This document shows positions 55,397 to 63,866 of a stretch of 64,000 nt of DNA, one piece after another. Each line of letters opens with the position of its first letter. Position 1 is the stretch's first letter. Under the pieces are notes generated by a model. The model did not search any database. It saw nothing but the letters and a program-made list of their open reading frames with translations, and was not told the origin of the DNA. The DNA is from Nocardioides cremeus (lineage in GTDB: Bacteria; Actinomycetota; Actinomycetes; Propionibacteriales; Nocardioidaceae), in assembly GCF_030518195.1 (NCBI RefSeq), contig NZ_JAULSC010000010.1, forward strand, positions 62,001 to 126,000, read 5' to 3'. The position numbers and the translations under genes were made by a program.

Positions 55397-57471
55397 TGCC
55401 TGAGACGTCCTCACCCGCCGCGACGACCGCCGCCGCGACCGACGCCGCGACCGACGCCGCGACCCCGCCGCTGCTCAGCGACGCGCCGGTCGGGCCGGTG
55501 ACGCGCCTGCTCGGCGAGGCCGTGAGCGCGCTGGGCGGTGCCGAGCGGCCGGGGCAGGTGCAGATGGCCGAGGCGGTCGCGCGGGCGTTCGTGGAGGAGG
55601 AGCACCTGCTGGTGCAGGCCGGCACCGGCACCGGCAAGTCGCTGGCCTACCTGGTGCCCTCGCTGCTGCACCGCGAGCGCGTCGTGGTGGCCACCGCGAC
55701 CCTGGCGCTGCAGCACCAGCTGGTCGAGCGCGACATCCCGCGGCTGATGAAGGCGGTGGAGGCCTCGAGCGCCGGCAAGGACGTCGACACCTCCTTCGCG
55801 GTGCTCAAGGGCCGCTCCAACTACGCCTGCCTGCACCGGGTGCGCGAGGGCGTGCCCGACGACCAGGGTGCGCTGGTGCAGATGCCCGAGGGCTCGATGG
55901 GCCAGAAGGTGCTCGAGCTGCGCGACTGGGCCGAGAAGGAGGCCGAGGGCGGCGGGTCGGGCGAGCGCGACGCGGCGCCGCGCCACACCGACCGCGAGTG
56001 GCGCCAGGTCAGCGTCAGCCACCGCGACTGCCTCGGCGCCGCGCGCTGCCCCTTCGGCCAGGAGTGCTTCGCCGAGGTCGCGCGCGAGAAGGCGCACCGC
56101 TCCCACGTGATCGTCACCAACCACTCGCTGCTCGCGATCGACGCGATCGAGGGCGTGCCGATGATCCCCGAGTACGACGCCGTGGTGATCGACGAGGCCC
56201 ACGAGCTGACCGCGCGGGTCACCCAGGCCGCCACCGACGAGCTGTCCGCGCTCGACGTCGAGCGCGCCGCCAAGCGCTCGCAGCGCCACGTCGACGGCTC
56301 CGAGGCCGACGACCTGGCCGATGCGGCCGACGCGCTGCGCGACGCGATGGCCGAGTCCGACGCGGGCCGGTTCGAGCGACTGCCGGTGCACCTGGGCGAC
56401 GCGCTGCAGCTGGTGCGCGACGCGGCCCGCGCGTGCGTGTCGGCGTACCCCAAGGACAACCCGAAGGACGGCGAGGGCGACCCGGGCAAGCAGCAGTCCA
56501 AGGGCATGGTGGCCGACGTCTTCGCGGTCGCCGAGCGGATGGCCGCCGACCTGGAGTCCGACGTGCTGTGGCTGGGCGAGGCCCGCGAGCGGATGCCAGC
56601 CCGCCTCTACGTCGCCCCGCTGGCGGTGTGGGGGCCGATGCGCGACAAGCTGCTCAGCGAGAAGACGGTGGTGCTGACCTCGGCGACGCTGATGCTCGGG
56701 GGCGACTTCGCCTCGGTGGCCACCAGCGTGGGCCTCAAGCCGACCGAGCGGGTCGGGGTGGGTCGCGAGATCGCGCCGGGCGACGGGGTGCTGCCGTGGC
56801 GCGGCCTCGACGTGGGCAGCCCCTTCGACTACGGCCAGCAGTCGATCCTCTACGTCGCCCGGCACCTGCCGCAGCCGGGTCGCGACGGGCTGGTCAAGGC
56901 CCAGCTCGACGAGATCGTCGAGCTGGTCGACGCCGCCGACGGCCGCGCGCTGGGGTTGTTCTCCTCGCGCCGGGCCGCGGAGGCCGCGGCCGAGGCGGTG
57001 CGCGAGCGGCTGCCGCACCTGACGATCCTGGCCCAGGGCGACGCCCAGCTGCCCGAGCTGGCCAAGCAGTTCGTCGAGGACCCCCACACGGTGCTCTTCG
57101 GCACCCTGTCGCTGTGGCAGGGCCTCGACGTGCCCGGCGACACCTGCCAGCTGGTGCTCATCGACCGCATCCCCTTCCCGCGCCCCGACGACCCGCTGAT
57201 GAGCGCGCGGCAGAAGGCGGCCGACAAGGCCGGCGGCAACGGGTTCATGCAGGTCGCGGCCACCCACGCGGCGCTGCTGATGGCCCAGGGCGCCGGCCGG
57301 CTGATCCGCACCACCTCCGACCGCGGCGTCGTGGCCGTCCTCGACCCGCGCCTGGCGACCGCGCGCTACGGCTCGTTCCTCAAGGCCAGCCTGCCCCCGA
57401 TGTGGACCACCACCGACCCCGCTGTGGTCCGCAAGGCACTGGCCCGGCTCGCGTCCTCCGCCAAGGCCTGA
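55396..57471 (+). CDS. dinG: ATP-dependent DNA helicase, DinG/XPD-like with Fe-S motif
   Basis: 691 aa from GTG. Q motif RPGQVQMAEAVARAF, Walker A VQAGTGTGKSLAYLVP near residue 78, four putative Fe-S Cys in SNYACLHR and CLGAARCPFGQECF, then VIVTNHSLLAID and DEAH box VVIDEAHELTARV near 258. HD2 has LFSSRRAAEAAAEAVRE, GTLSLWQGLDVPG and QGAGRLIRTTSDRG. The poly Asp-Ala-Thr N-terminus comes from a GCGACCGACGCC microrepeat. 5'-3' helicase acting on D-loops and R-loops. Confidence 0.94.
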   Translation: MPETSSPAATTAAATDAATDAATPPLLSDAPVGPVTRLLGEAVSALGGAERPGQVQMAEAVARAFVEEEHLLVQAGTGTGKSLAYLVPSLLHRERVVVATATLALQHQLVERDIPRLMKAVEASSAGKDVDTSFAVLKGRSNYACLHRVREGVPDDQGALVQMPEGSMGQKVLELRDWAEKEAEGGGSGERDAAPRHTDREWRQVSVSHRDCLGAARCPFGQECFAEVAREKAHRSHVIVTNHSLLAIDAIEGVPMIPEYDAVVIDEAHELTARVTQAATDELSALDVERAAKRSQRHVDGSEADDLADAADALRDAMAESDAGRFERLPVHLGDALQLVRDAARACVSAYPKDNPKDGEGDPGKQQSKGMVADVFAVAERMAADLESDVLWLGEARERMPARLYVAPLAVWGPMRDKLLSEKTVVLTSATLMLGGDFASVATSVGLKPTERVGVGREIAPGDGVLPWRGLDVGSPFDYGQQSILYVARHLPQPGRDGLVKAQLDEIVELVDAADGRALGLFSSRRAAEAAAEAVRERLPHLTILAQGDAQLPELAKQFVEDPHTVLFGTLSLWQGLDVPGDTCQLVLIDRIPFPRPDDPLMSARQKAADKAGGNGFMQVAATHAALLMAQGAGRLIRTTSDRGVVAVLDPRLATARYGSFLKASLPPMWTTTDPAVVRKALARLASSAKA

Positions 57472-57496
57472 GGCCCGCTGGGGTCGCGGCGGCGCC

Positions 57497-57545
57497 GGAC
57501 GTCATACGGGCCGGACGTCATCGAGCCGCGAGAGGTATGACGTCC
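57497..57545. repeat. GACGTC palindrome element, copy 1
   Basis: An 11-bp perfect stem GGACGTCATAC (57497) / GTATGACGTCC (57535) with a third GGACGTCA inside. The GACGTC centres lie 16 and 25 bp apart, as in copy 2. It sits between dinG and the DUF305 gene. Confidence 0.8.
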
Positions 57546-57559
57546 CGAGGAGCCCCTCG

Positions 57560-57565
57560 TAGGCT
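57560..57565 (+). promoter_or_regulatory. Minus-10 TAGGCT for the DUF305 gene
   Basis: TAGGCT 15 bases after the repeat. A start near 57572 would give a leader of about 80 bases; CCAGGAGACACCC provides the Shine-Dalgarno. Confidence 0.4.
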
Positions 57566-57653
57566 GGGCCGTGGAGACGGCGAGCCGATGCCGACATCCC
57601 CCGCGGCTGCAGCCGCCCTGCCCGATCTCCGCCCCTGACACCAGGAGACACCC

Positions 57654-58274
57654 ATGTCCCACCGCTTCACCCGTGCCCTGGGCGCGAGCCTGCTCGCCGC
57701 CTCCCTCGCGACCACCCTGGTCGCCTGCGGCGGCGACGAGGCCACCACCACCGCGACCGAGCTCTCGGCCACCGAGCACAACGACACTGACGTCGCCTTC
57801 GCCCGCGACATGGTCCAGCACCACGCCCAGGCCGTCGCCATGGTCGAGATGACCCGTGAGCGCGACCTCGACCCCGAGGTCGCGCAGCTGGCGGAGGGCA
57901 TCCGCGACGCGCAGGTGCCCGAGATCGAGACCTTCAGCGACTGGCTGGGCGAGTGGGACGAGGAGGTCCCGCCGACCATGCTCGACCACGCCAACGCCGG
58001 CCACGGCTCCGGTGACATGTCCGAGACCATGGAGGACATGGACGACGCCATGCCCGGCATGATGTCGGGCGCCGACATGGACGCCCTGCAGGACGCCGGC
58101 GGCGACTTCCAGACGATGTGGCTGGAGATGATGATCGAGCACCACGAGGGCGCGATCGAGATGGCCCGCACCGAGCAGCAGGACGGTCGCTACCGGCCCG
58201 CCGTCGAGCTCGCCGCCGAGATCGAGGAGAGCCAGGGCGCCGAGATCGAGACGATGCGCGACCTGCTCGGCTGA
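57654..58274 (+). CDS. DUF305-family lipoprotein
   Basis: 206 aa. Lipobox TLVAC at residue 24. Two ferritin-like helical repeats with DMVQHHAQAVAMVEMT near residue 53 and MIEHHEGAIEMARTEQ near 162, the hallmark His pairs of DUF305. A Met/Asp/His-rich middle (MSETMEDMDDAMPGMMSGADMD) suggests metal, perhaps copper, binding. Such proteins often accompany copper resistance, but no copper gene is adjacent. Framed on both sides by the GACGTC palindrome element. Confidence 0.9.
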   Translation: MSHRFTRALGASLLAASLATTLVACGGDEATTTATELSATEHNDTDVAFARDMVQHHAQAVAMVEMTRERDLDPEVAQLAEGIRDAQVPEIETFSDWLGEWDEEVPPTMLDHANAGHGSGDMSETMEDMDDAMPGMMSGADMDALQDAGGDFQTMWLEMMIEHHEGAIEMARTEQQDGRYRPAVELAAEIEESQGAEIETMRDLLG

Positions 58275-58280
58275 CCGGCC

Positions 58281-58339
58281 CCGCGGGACGTCATACGGGC
58301 GGGACGTCAGCAAGCCGCGGGATGTATGACGTCCCGCGG
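58281..58339. repeat. GACGTC palindrome element, copy 2
   Basis: A 16-bp perfect stem CCGCGGGACGTCATAC (58281-58296) / complement (58324-58339) with an internal CGGGACGTCA. Spacing of the GACGTC centres (16 and 25 bp) equals copy 1. Between convergent genes; may double as terminator. Confidence 0.8.
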
Positions 58340-58365
58340 CTCGCTCGTCCCGTTGGCCCGCCGGT

Positions 58366-59679
58366 CTACAGCCGCGAGCGGCCGTCGTACCCGCCCCGCG
58401 GCGGCTTGAGCCCGAAGAACGCCCCGACGGTGGGGGCGACGTCGGTGGTGCGGGCATGGCGGGGGGAGACCTTGCCGAGGGTGACCGAGCGGTGCCCGCC
58501 GCCGATGAAGAACGGGATCGCGCGGGTCGCGGGGTGGCCGTGGTTGCCGGGGATCGGGTTGGAGTAGACGTCCGGGTCGCTGAAGCGCCACCCGGCCTGG
58601 CAGAAGACCACCACGTCGCCCGACTCCGGGCCCAGGCGCAGCCAGTCGGCGCGGCGGTCCCAGGCCTTCAGCACGCCGGGCACGTCGGAGGCGATCCGGC
58701 GGATGCGGCGTACGGCCTTGTCGCGCTGCGCGCGCGGACCGGTCCAGTAGACGAGGTCGGCCCCGCCGTTGTCGGCGATCACGAACCGGTCGGCCAGGAA
58801 CGGGTCCTCCGAGAGCGGGCCCTGCAGCGAGACGATCCGGTCGGGGTAGGACCAGTCCATCGAGTGGTCGGCCAGCACGATGACGATCGAGTGCTCCCAG
58901 CGCCCCGAGCTCTTCAGCTCGGCCACGAAGTCGCCCACGAGCCGGTCGGTGTTGACCAGCGCGAGCCGGCGCGCGGCCTCGAGGGTGGTGGGCCCGGTGA
59001 GGTCGGTGTGCCCGAGCCGGTCGATGTCGCCGAGGTTGACGAAGACCAGGTGCGGGTCGAACTCCTCGACCATGTCGAGCGTCGCCCGCATCGTGAACTC
59101 GTCGGGGGCGTGCTCCGAGAGCGGGATGATCGGCGCCGGCTCCCAGCGGTGCGTGGCCCGCTCGCCGAAGATGCCGTAGAGGTACTCCTTGCTCAGCACC
59201 GTGCCGGTGCGCAGCCCACGCTTGTTGAGCCGCTCGATCACGGTGGGGAACCGCAGGTCGGAGGGCCGGTCGAGGGTGCGGATGTCGCCGAGCTCGCGGT
59301 CGTAGACGGCGTTGGCCGGCACGCCGCTGCGGTCGGGGCGCACCCCCGTCATCATCATCGTGTGGTTGGGGATGGTCTCCATCACCGGCATCGACGTGGC
59401 CCGCGGGTGGTGCACCCCGCCCTCCCGCAGCGCCAGCAGATTGGGTGTCAGGCCGCTGTCGATCTCCTCGGGCCGGCAGCCGTCGACGACGAGCACGTAG
59501 GCACGCTTGCGGGTCGAGGGACCGGCGGCCAGGGCGGGCTCCAGGCCGGCGACGGTGGAGAAGACCAGGCCCGAGGCCGCGGCCGTCAGGACCGTACGCC
59601 GCCCGGCGCGGATCTCACCGAGCCCGCGATCGAAGGGGGCCTGGCCGTCGGTGCGGCGGGGCGTGGTGGGCTCGCACAT
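58366..59679 (-). CDS. Tat-exported alkaline-phosphatase-family (nucleotide pyrophosphatase/phosphodiesterase-like) protein
   Basis: 437 aa. Tat signal GRRTVLTAAASGLVFSTVAG. Alkaline phosphatase superfamily core: first metal Asp in VLVVDGCRPEEID, nucleophile Thr in METIPNHTMMMTG near residue 100, NLGDIDRLGHTD, VLADHSMDW and PGNHGHPA with the remaining metal ligands. Acts on phosphomono- or diesters outside the cell. Its ATG overlaps the phoD stop (ATGA), so it is the second gene of a two-phosphatase operon. Confidence 0.9.
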   Translation of the reverse strand: MCEPTTPRRTDGQAPFDRGLGEIRAGRRTVLTAAASGLVFSTVAGLEPALAAGPSTRKRAYVLVVDGCRPEEIDSGLTPNLLALREGGVHHPRATSMPVMETIPNHTMMMTGVRPDRSGVPANAVYDRELGDIRTLDRPSDLRFPTVIERLNKRGLRTGTVLSKEYLYGIFGERATHRWEPAPIIPLSEHAPDEFTMRATLDMVEEFDPHLVFVNLGDIDRLGHTDLTGPTTLEAARRLALVNTDRLVGDFVAELKSSGRWEHSIVIVLADHSMDWSYPDRIVSLQGPLSEDPFLADRFVIADNGGADLVYWTGPRAQRDKAVRRIRRIASDVPGVLKAWDRRADWLRLGPESGDVVVFCQAGWRFSDPDVYSNPIPGNHGHPATRAIPFFIGGGHRSVTLGKVSPRHARTTDVAPTVGAFFGLKPPRGGYDGRSRL

Positions 59680-61373
59680 CAGCGGTCTCCGACCGGGGTC
59701 GCCACGCGCTGCACCGTGCCGGTGCCCGCGAGGGTCTGGAACGACGCGTCGTGCGTCGCGGTGGTCTGCTTGTCGTCGCGCGAGCCGATGATGAACCAGT
59801 CCATCTGGGTGCGCTCGGCGGTGATGTCGAGCACCGAGAAGCCGTGGTCGTCGAAGTTCAGGTACTTGATGTGGCGGTTGTTGGCCATGATCGTGGCCTC
59901 CACGACGGGGGTCAGCGCGGGCTGCCCGGTGATGTCCTTGAGGTTGTTGGAGGTCACCGAGGAGCACACGAACTCGACGCCCATCGAGTCGCCGAGCACC
60001 GGGTAGGCCGAGGTGTCCAGCGGCAGGTCGCAGGCCCAGCCGGAGTGGATGTCACCGGTGACGAAGACGACGTCCTTGACCTGGTGGTCGTCGATGTGGC
60101 CCAGGACCTCGCGCCGGTCGGCGGTGTAGCCGTCCCACTGGTCGACGTTGTAGGGCAGCCCGTCCTGGGGCAGCAGCCCGGTGACGTCGTTGACGGGGTC
60201 CACGAGCCGGTTGGGCAGGTCGGCGAAGGTGACCGGCGCGATCATCACCGGGTTGCCGATCACCTTCCACTGCGGGGCGTGGTTGCCCCGGGTCAGGGAG
60301 TCCTTGAGCCACTCCAGCTGCCGGTTGCCGGTGATGGAGCGCGACGGGTCGTTGATCTCGGAGTCGACCAGCGGCGTCTCGACCTGCTTCGAGCGGTAGG
60401 TGCGCAGGTCGAGCATGCTGATCTCGGCCAGGTCGCCGAAGCGCAGCCGCCGGTAGAGCCGTGCGCCGTCGCCCAGCGAGGCGGTGCCGTCCATGCGCAC
60501 CGGCATCCACTCGTCGTACGCGCGGTGGGCGCGGGCGCGCCGCTTGAGGTAGTTGCCCTCGGTGTCGTCGTGGTTCTCGGCGTTCTTCTTCCACTGGTCG
60601 TTGGTGACCTCGTGGTCGTCCCAGGTCACGATCCAGGCGTACTTGGCGTGCAGCGCCTGGAGGTCGGGGTCGGTCTTGTACTGCCCGTGCCGGCGGCGGT
60701 AGTCCTCGAGCGAGACCATCTCGCGTGCCGGGTCGTGCGGGCGGATGTCGACGTTGTCCTGGCCCATGCCGTACTGGCCGGGTGCGTACTCGTAGAGGTA
60801 GTCGCCCAGGTGCAGCACGGCGTGCAGGTCGTCGCGCTCGGCGAGCAGCCGGTAGGCGCTGAACCAGCCGGCCTGCAGGTTGGCGCAGGAGACCACGCCG
60901 AAGCGCAGGTTGGCCGGTGTGGCGCGCTTGGCGGGGGCGGTGCGGGTGGTGCCGACGGGGCTGCGCTGGCCACGGGCGATGAAGCGGTAGTAGTAGGTCG
61001 TCTCGGGCTGCAGGCCGCTCACGTCGAGCTTGACGGTGTGGTCGCGCGCGGCGCTGGTGACGAAGCGGCCGCGGCGCACCACGTCGCGGAAGCGGTGGTC
61101 GGTGGCGACCTCCCAGCGCACGCCGACGCGCGGGCCCCTGCCCGAGCCGGGGGTGGCGGCGCGGGTGGGGGTGACCCGGGTCCAGATCAGCACCCGGCGC
61201 GGCAGCGGGTCGCCGGAGGCCACGCCGTGGGCGAAGACGTCGTGGCGGGCCCGGGCCGCCTGGGCGGTCGGCAGGGTGCCGGCGCCGGCGGCGATCGCGG
61301 CGCTGCCGGCGCCGCCGGCGGCCAGCACGGTACGTCGCGCGAGCGTGGTCGAGGTCGGGGTCTGTGTGGTCAC
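59679..61373 (-). CDS. phoD: PhoD-type alkaline phosphatase/phosphodiesterase, Tat-exported
   Basis: 564 aa from GTG 61373. Tat signal LARRTVLAAGGAGSAAIAAG. PhoD N-domain FAHGVASGDPLPRRVLIWTRV, fibronectin-like strands to about residue 145. Catalytic core: FGVVSCANLQAGWF, LHLGDYLYEYAPG, VTWDDHEVTNDQW, MLDLRTYRSKQ, VVFVTGDIHSGWACDLP and FVCSSVTSNN (Ca/Fe ligands). Hydrolyses phosphodiesters such as teichoic acids and nucleotides. A possible PHO box lies about 60 bases upstream. Confidence 0.95.
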   Translation of the reverse strand: MTTQTPTSTTLARRTVLAAGGAGSAAIAAGAGTLPTAQAARARHDVFAHGVASGDPLPRRVLIWTRVTPTRAATPGSGRGPRVGVRWEVATDHRFRDVVRRGRFVTSAARDHTVKLDVSGLQPETTYYYRFIARGQRSPVGTTRTAPAKRATPANLRFGVVSCANLQAGWFSAYRLLAERDDLHAVLHLGDYLYEYAPGQYGMGQDNVDIRPHDPAREMVSLEDYRRRHGQYKTDPDLQALHAKYAWIVTWDDHEVTNDQWKKNAENHDDTEGNYLKRRARAHRAYDEWMPVRMDGTASLGDGARLYRRLRFGDLAEISMLDLRTYRSKQVETPLVDSEINDPSRSITGNRQLEWLKDSLTRGNHAPQWKVIGNPVMIAPVTFADLPNRLVDPVNDVTGLLPQDGLPYNVDQWDGYTADRREVLGHIDDHQVKDVVFVTGDIHSGWACDLPLDTSAYPVLGDSMGVEFVCSSVTSNNLKDITGQPALTPVVEATIMANNRHIKYLNFDDHGFSVLDITAERTQMDWFIIGSRDDKQTTATHDASFQTLAGTGTVQRVATPVGDR

Positions 61374-61391
61374 GCCTCATCCAACGACGAA

Positions 61392-61418
61392 CCCCCGCCC
61401 GCGTGACGCGGACGGGGG
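61392..61418. repeat. GC-rich hairpin upstream of phoD
   Basis: CCCCCGCCCGCG-TGA-CGCGGACGGGGG, one mismatch in a 12-bp stem with a 3-base loop. It is in the phoD leader or promoter and could attenuate phoD, or be a remnant connected with the nearby mobile unit. Confidence 0.45.
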
Positions 61419-61432
61419 TATCGGCACCGAGT

Positions 61433-61454
61433 GTTCACCCACGGTTCGGCGGTG
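61433..61454 (+). promoter_or_regulatory. Candidate PHO box (two 11-bp direct units)
   Basis: GTTCACCCACG followed directly by GTTCGGCGGTG resembles the 11-bp direct-repeat units bound by actinobacterial PhoP, here on the strand opposite phoD and about 60 bases upstream of its start. CCCAC/GTGGG pairing in the same stretch offers an alternative explanation. Confidence 0.3.
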
Positions 61455-61492
61455 GGTCGAGTCTGGAGCCAGGCGGAGCGGGGAGCCTCAGA

Positions 61493-61517
61493 GGGCGTGT
61501 CCCTATTGGCGGCACTG
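61493..61517 (+). repeat. Left inverted repeat of the TnpB element
   Basis: GGGCGTGTCCCTATT followed by GGCGGCACTG; pairs with 63103-63129. Confidence 0.65.
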
Positions 61518-61577
61518 TCGGTGCCGGGCGGCACCATCGGTTTCGTGCCCGTTGCCTCCGGATCCGCTGACACGCTC

Positions 61578-62936
61578 ATGTCGCACACCGGTGTGCCATT
61601 GACCCGGGCCACGACGTTCAAGTTCACCCTCGACGTGAACGACGAGCAGCACCACCGACTCCTCGCGCACGCCGGCGCGTCCCGTCTGGCGTTCAACCAC
61701 CACCTCGCGCGGGCGAAGGCGAATCTCGATCAACGCGCCGCGGAGAAGTCCTACGGGCTCGACGAGGCGGACCTGACACCGGCGCTGTCATGGTCGAAGG
61801 TCAGTTTCATCAACGAGGTGAACGCCTGGAAGGACGGTCGCGCATCCGACGCCCGGGTCACGGTTCTTGACGATGGCACGGTCGTTCGCGGGCTCCCGTG
61901 GCGCGCCGAGGTGTCCGCGGACGTGTTCGAGACCGCGTCGGTGAACGCCGCGCAGGCGTTGAAGAACTGGGCCGACTCCCGCAAAGGCGCCCGCGCCGGG
62001 AAGGCTGCGGGGTTTCCGCGGTTCAAGTCCCGCCACCGCACTACCCCGAAGTTCAGGATCCGGGCGAAGTACAAGGAGGGGGCCACCCCGTCGGTCCGTC
62101 CCTCCTCGGCACGGGCCATCACGTTCCCCAAGCTCGGCGAGCTCCGCGTCCGGGAGAAGACCCGCCAGCTGCGCCGCCTCTACGAGAGGGGCCGGTTCCA
62201 CGCCTATGCCGCGACGTTCACCTACGACCGTGGCCGCTGGACGGTGACCATCACCGGGGTCGCCGCGCAGCTGCACCACCAACGCCGCAACCCCGAAGCT
62301 CCCAGGCGCACCCAGGCTCGGGTCGGGGTCGACCTGGGCGTCAAGACCCTCGCCGTCGCCGCTGATGAGCACGGTAGCCAGCTCCGCGTGTGGGAGGGGG
62401 TGAAAGCACTACAAGCAGCCCAGGCGCGCCTGAAGCTGGCCAACCAAGCTCTCGCGAGAACCAAGCGGGACTCGAACGGCCGGCGCAAGGCAGCACGACG
62501 CCTGGGCAAGATGCACGGCCGGGTCGCCGCGGTGAGGAAGGCGCTGCTGCACAGCATCTCCTCCGAGCTCGCGAAGGGTTCTGCGGTCCTGGTGATCGAG
62601 GACCTCAACGCAGCCGGCATGCTGCGCAACCGCAAGCTCGCGAGGCACATCTCGGATGCCGGGTTCGGGGAGCTGCGCCGCCAGATCGAGTACAAGTCCG
62701 CCTGGTACGGCACCGAGCTGATCGTTGCGGACCGGTGGTTCCCCTCATCGAAGACCTGCTCCGGCTGCGGTGCCGTGAAGGCCGACCTGACCCTCGCCGA
62801 CCGGATCTACGAGTGCGCCGCGTGCGGCCTGGTCATCGACCGCGACCTCAACGCGGCCATCAACCTGGCCCGCTACACCCCACCCACAGACCCCGAGGGC
62901 ACGAAGACTTCACCGCCGCTACCCGCGGCAGCCTGA
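61578..62936 (+). CDS. tnpB: RNA-guided endonuclease TnpB-like protein (IS200/IS605/IS1341 type)
   Basis: 452 aa from ATG 61578. N-terminal helix-turn-helix/wedge region TFKFTLDVNDEQHHRLLAHAG. RuvC-like catalytic Asp in VGVDLGVKTLAVA near residue 250, Glu in VLVIEDLNAAGM near 337, zinc ribbon CSGCGAVK ... CAACG near 395-415, and final Asp in VIDRDLNAAINLA. All three catalytic acids and four Cys are intact, so the nuclease should be active if expressed. No TnpA is present. By family it is guided by an RNA from the element's right end. Confidence 0.93.
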   Translation: MSHTGVPLTRATTFKFTLDVNDEQHHRLLAHAGASRLAFNHHLARAKANLDQRAAEKSYGLDEADLTPALSWSKVSFINEVNAWKDGRASDARVTVLDDGTVVRGLPWRAEVSADVFETASVNAAQALKNWADSRKGARAGKAAGFPRFKSRHRTTPKFRIRAKYKEGATPSVRPSSARAITFPKLGELRVREKTRQLRRLYERGRFHAYAATFTYDRGRWTVTITGVAAQLHHQRRNPEAPRRTQARVGVDLGVKTLAVAADEHGSQLRVWEGVKALQAAQARLKLANQALARTKRDSNGRRKAARRLGKMHGRVAAVRKALLHSISSELAKGSAVLVIEDLNAAGMLRNRKLARHISDAGFGELRRQIEYKSAWYGTELIVADRWFPSSKTCSGCGAVKADLTLADRIYECAACGLVIDRDLNAAINLARYTPPTDPEGTKTSPPLPAAA

Positions 62937-63100
62937 CACGCGCAACAGTGTGTCCGCGCCTGGATGGACCGGGCCGTAGAGCCGACCGCCACCCCGCTAC
63001 AAGAAGGGGCCCTGGGTCGGAACCGAGACAAGACCACCACGTGTGGCCCTCGGATGGCAACCAAGAACCACCGCCCCGGAGGGGGCGGTGGTCAAGGGAA
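62937..63100 (+). ncRNA. Candidate omega RNA region (3' end of the TnpB element)
   Basis: Non-coding tail after tnpB. It contains GGGCC-rich pairings (around 62970-63020) and ends in a perfect 11-bp hairpin ACCACCGCCCC-GGAG-GGGGCGGTGGT at 63067-63092, then TCAAGGG. TnpB guide RNAs are transcribed from exactly this position with the guide just beyond the right end. Boundaries are inferred. Confidence 0.5.
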
Positions 63101-63102
63101 GT

Positions 63103-63129
63103 CAGTGCGTCCCGAATAGGGACACACCC
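63103..63129 (-). repeat. Right inverted repeat of the TnpB element
   Basis: CAGTGCGTCCCGAATAGGGA followed by CACACCC, the inverse of 61493-61517 with a two-base length difference; two bases from the lexA stop. Confidence 0.65.
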
Positions 63130-63131
63130 AG

Positions 63132-63866
63132 TCAGACGCTGCGCAGCACGGCGGTGACGACGCCGAGGATCGAGGCGTGGGTGCCGTCGATGGGCTCGTA
63201 GGCGTCGTTGTGGGGCAGCAGCCAGACCTTGCCGTCCTTGCGCTGGAAAGTCTTGACGGTGGCCTCCTCACCGATCAGGGCGGCGACCATCTGGCCGTTG
63301 CTGGCGGTCTGCTCCTGGCGGATCACCACGTAGTCGCCGTCGCAGATCGCGGCGTCGATCATCGAGTCGCCCGAGACCTCGAGCAGGAACAGCTGGCCGT
63401 CGCCGACGAGCTGCTGGGGCAGCGGGAAGACCGCCTCGACCCGCTCCTCGGCCAGGATCGGGCCGCCGGCCGCGATCCGGCCCACGACCGGCACGTAGGA
63501 GGCCTGCGGCATGGTGTTGCCGATGTCGGTCTCGTCGACCGAGCTCTCGTCGGCCGAGGAGATCGCCTTGCGGCGCGCCATCAGCTCGGGCAGGAAGACC
63601 TCGAGCGCCCGGGGGCGGTGCGGGTCACGCTTGAGGAAGCCCTTCTCCTCGAGCACCTTGAGCTGGTGGGAGACGCTGGAGGTGCTGGTCAGGCCGACGG
63701 CCTGGCCGATCTCGCGCATGCTCGGCGGGTAGCCGCGGGTCTCGATGGCCTCCTTGATACAGGCCAGCACCTTGACCTGGCGCGGGGTCAGGCCGGTCGC
63801 GTCAGGGGGCCCGTCGGGCAGCTCTGCGACGCCCCGCTTGCGGGGGCCGCCGTCCTTGGTCGCCAT
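63132..63866 (-). CDS. lexA: SOS repressor LexA
   Basis: 244 aa. N-terminal winged helix [40 protein letters not shown]. Cleavage site in [13 protein letters not shown] (Ala-Gly, near residue 130), catalytic Ser in [12 protein letters not shown] and Lys in [11 protein letters not shown]. About 30 extra N-terminal residues are usual for actinobacterial LexA. Its own SOS box lies 86 bases upstream, so it autoregulates. The TnpB element ends just past its stop codon without altering the C-terminus. Confidence 0.97.
   Translation of the reverse strand: MATKDGGPRKRGVAELPDGPPDATGLTPRQVKVLACIKEAIETRGYPPSMREIGQAVGLTSTSSVSHQLKVLEEKGFLKRDPHRPRALEVFLPELMARRKAISSADESSVDETDIGNTMPQASYVPVVGRIAAGGPILAEERVEAVFPLPQQLVGDGQLFLLEVSGDSMIDAAICDGDYVVIRQEQTASNGQMVAALIGEEATVKTFQRKDGKVWLLPHNDAYEPIDGTHASILGVVTAVLRSV

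Larger units (their letters stand above)
61493..63129 (+). mobile_element. TnpB-carrying element bounded by inverted repeats, beside lexA
   Basis: Ends GGGCGTGTCCCTATT... (61493-61517) and its inverse (63103-63129) agree at 14 of the outer 15 bases and again at the inner GCACTG. Inside are tnpB and a structured 3' region; no TnpA transposase. No target duplication could be identified. The right end stops two bases before the lexA stop codon. The coding part uses less extreme third-position GC than neighbours, in keeping with transfer. Confidence 0.7.
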
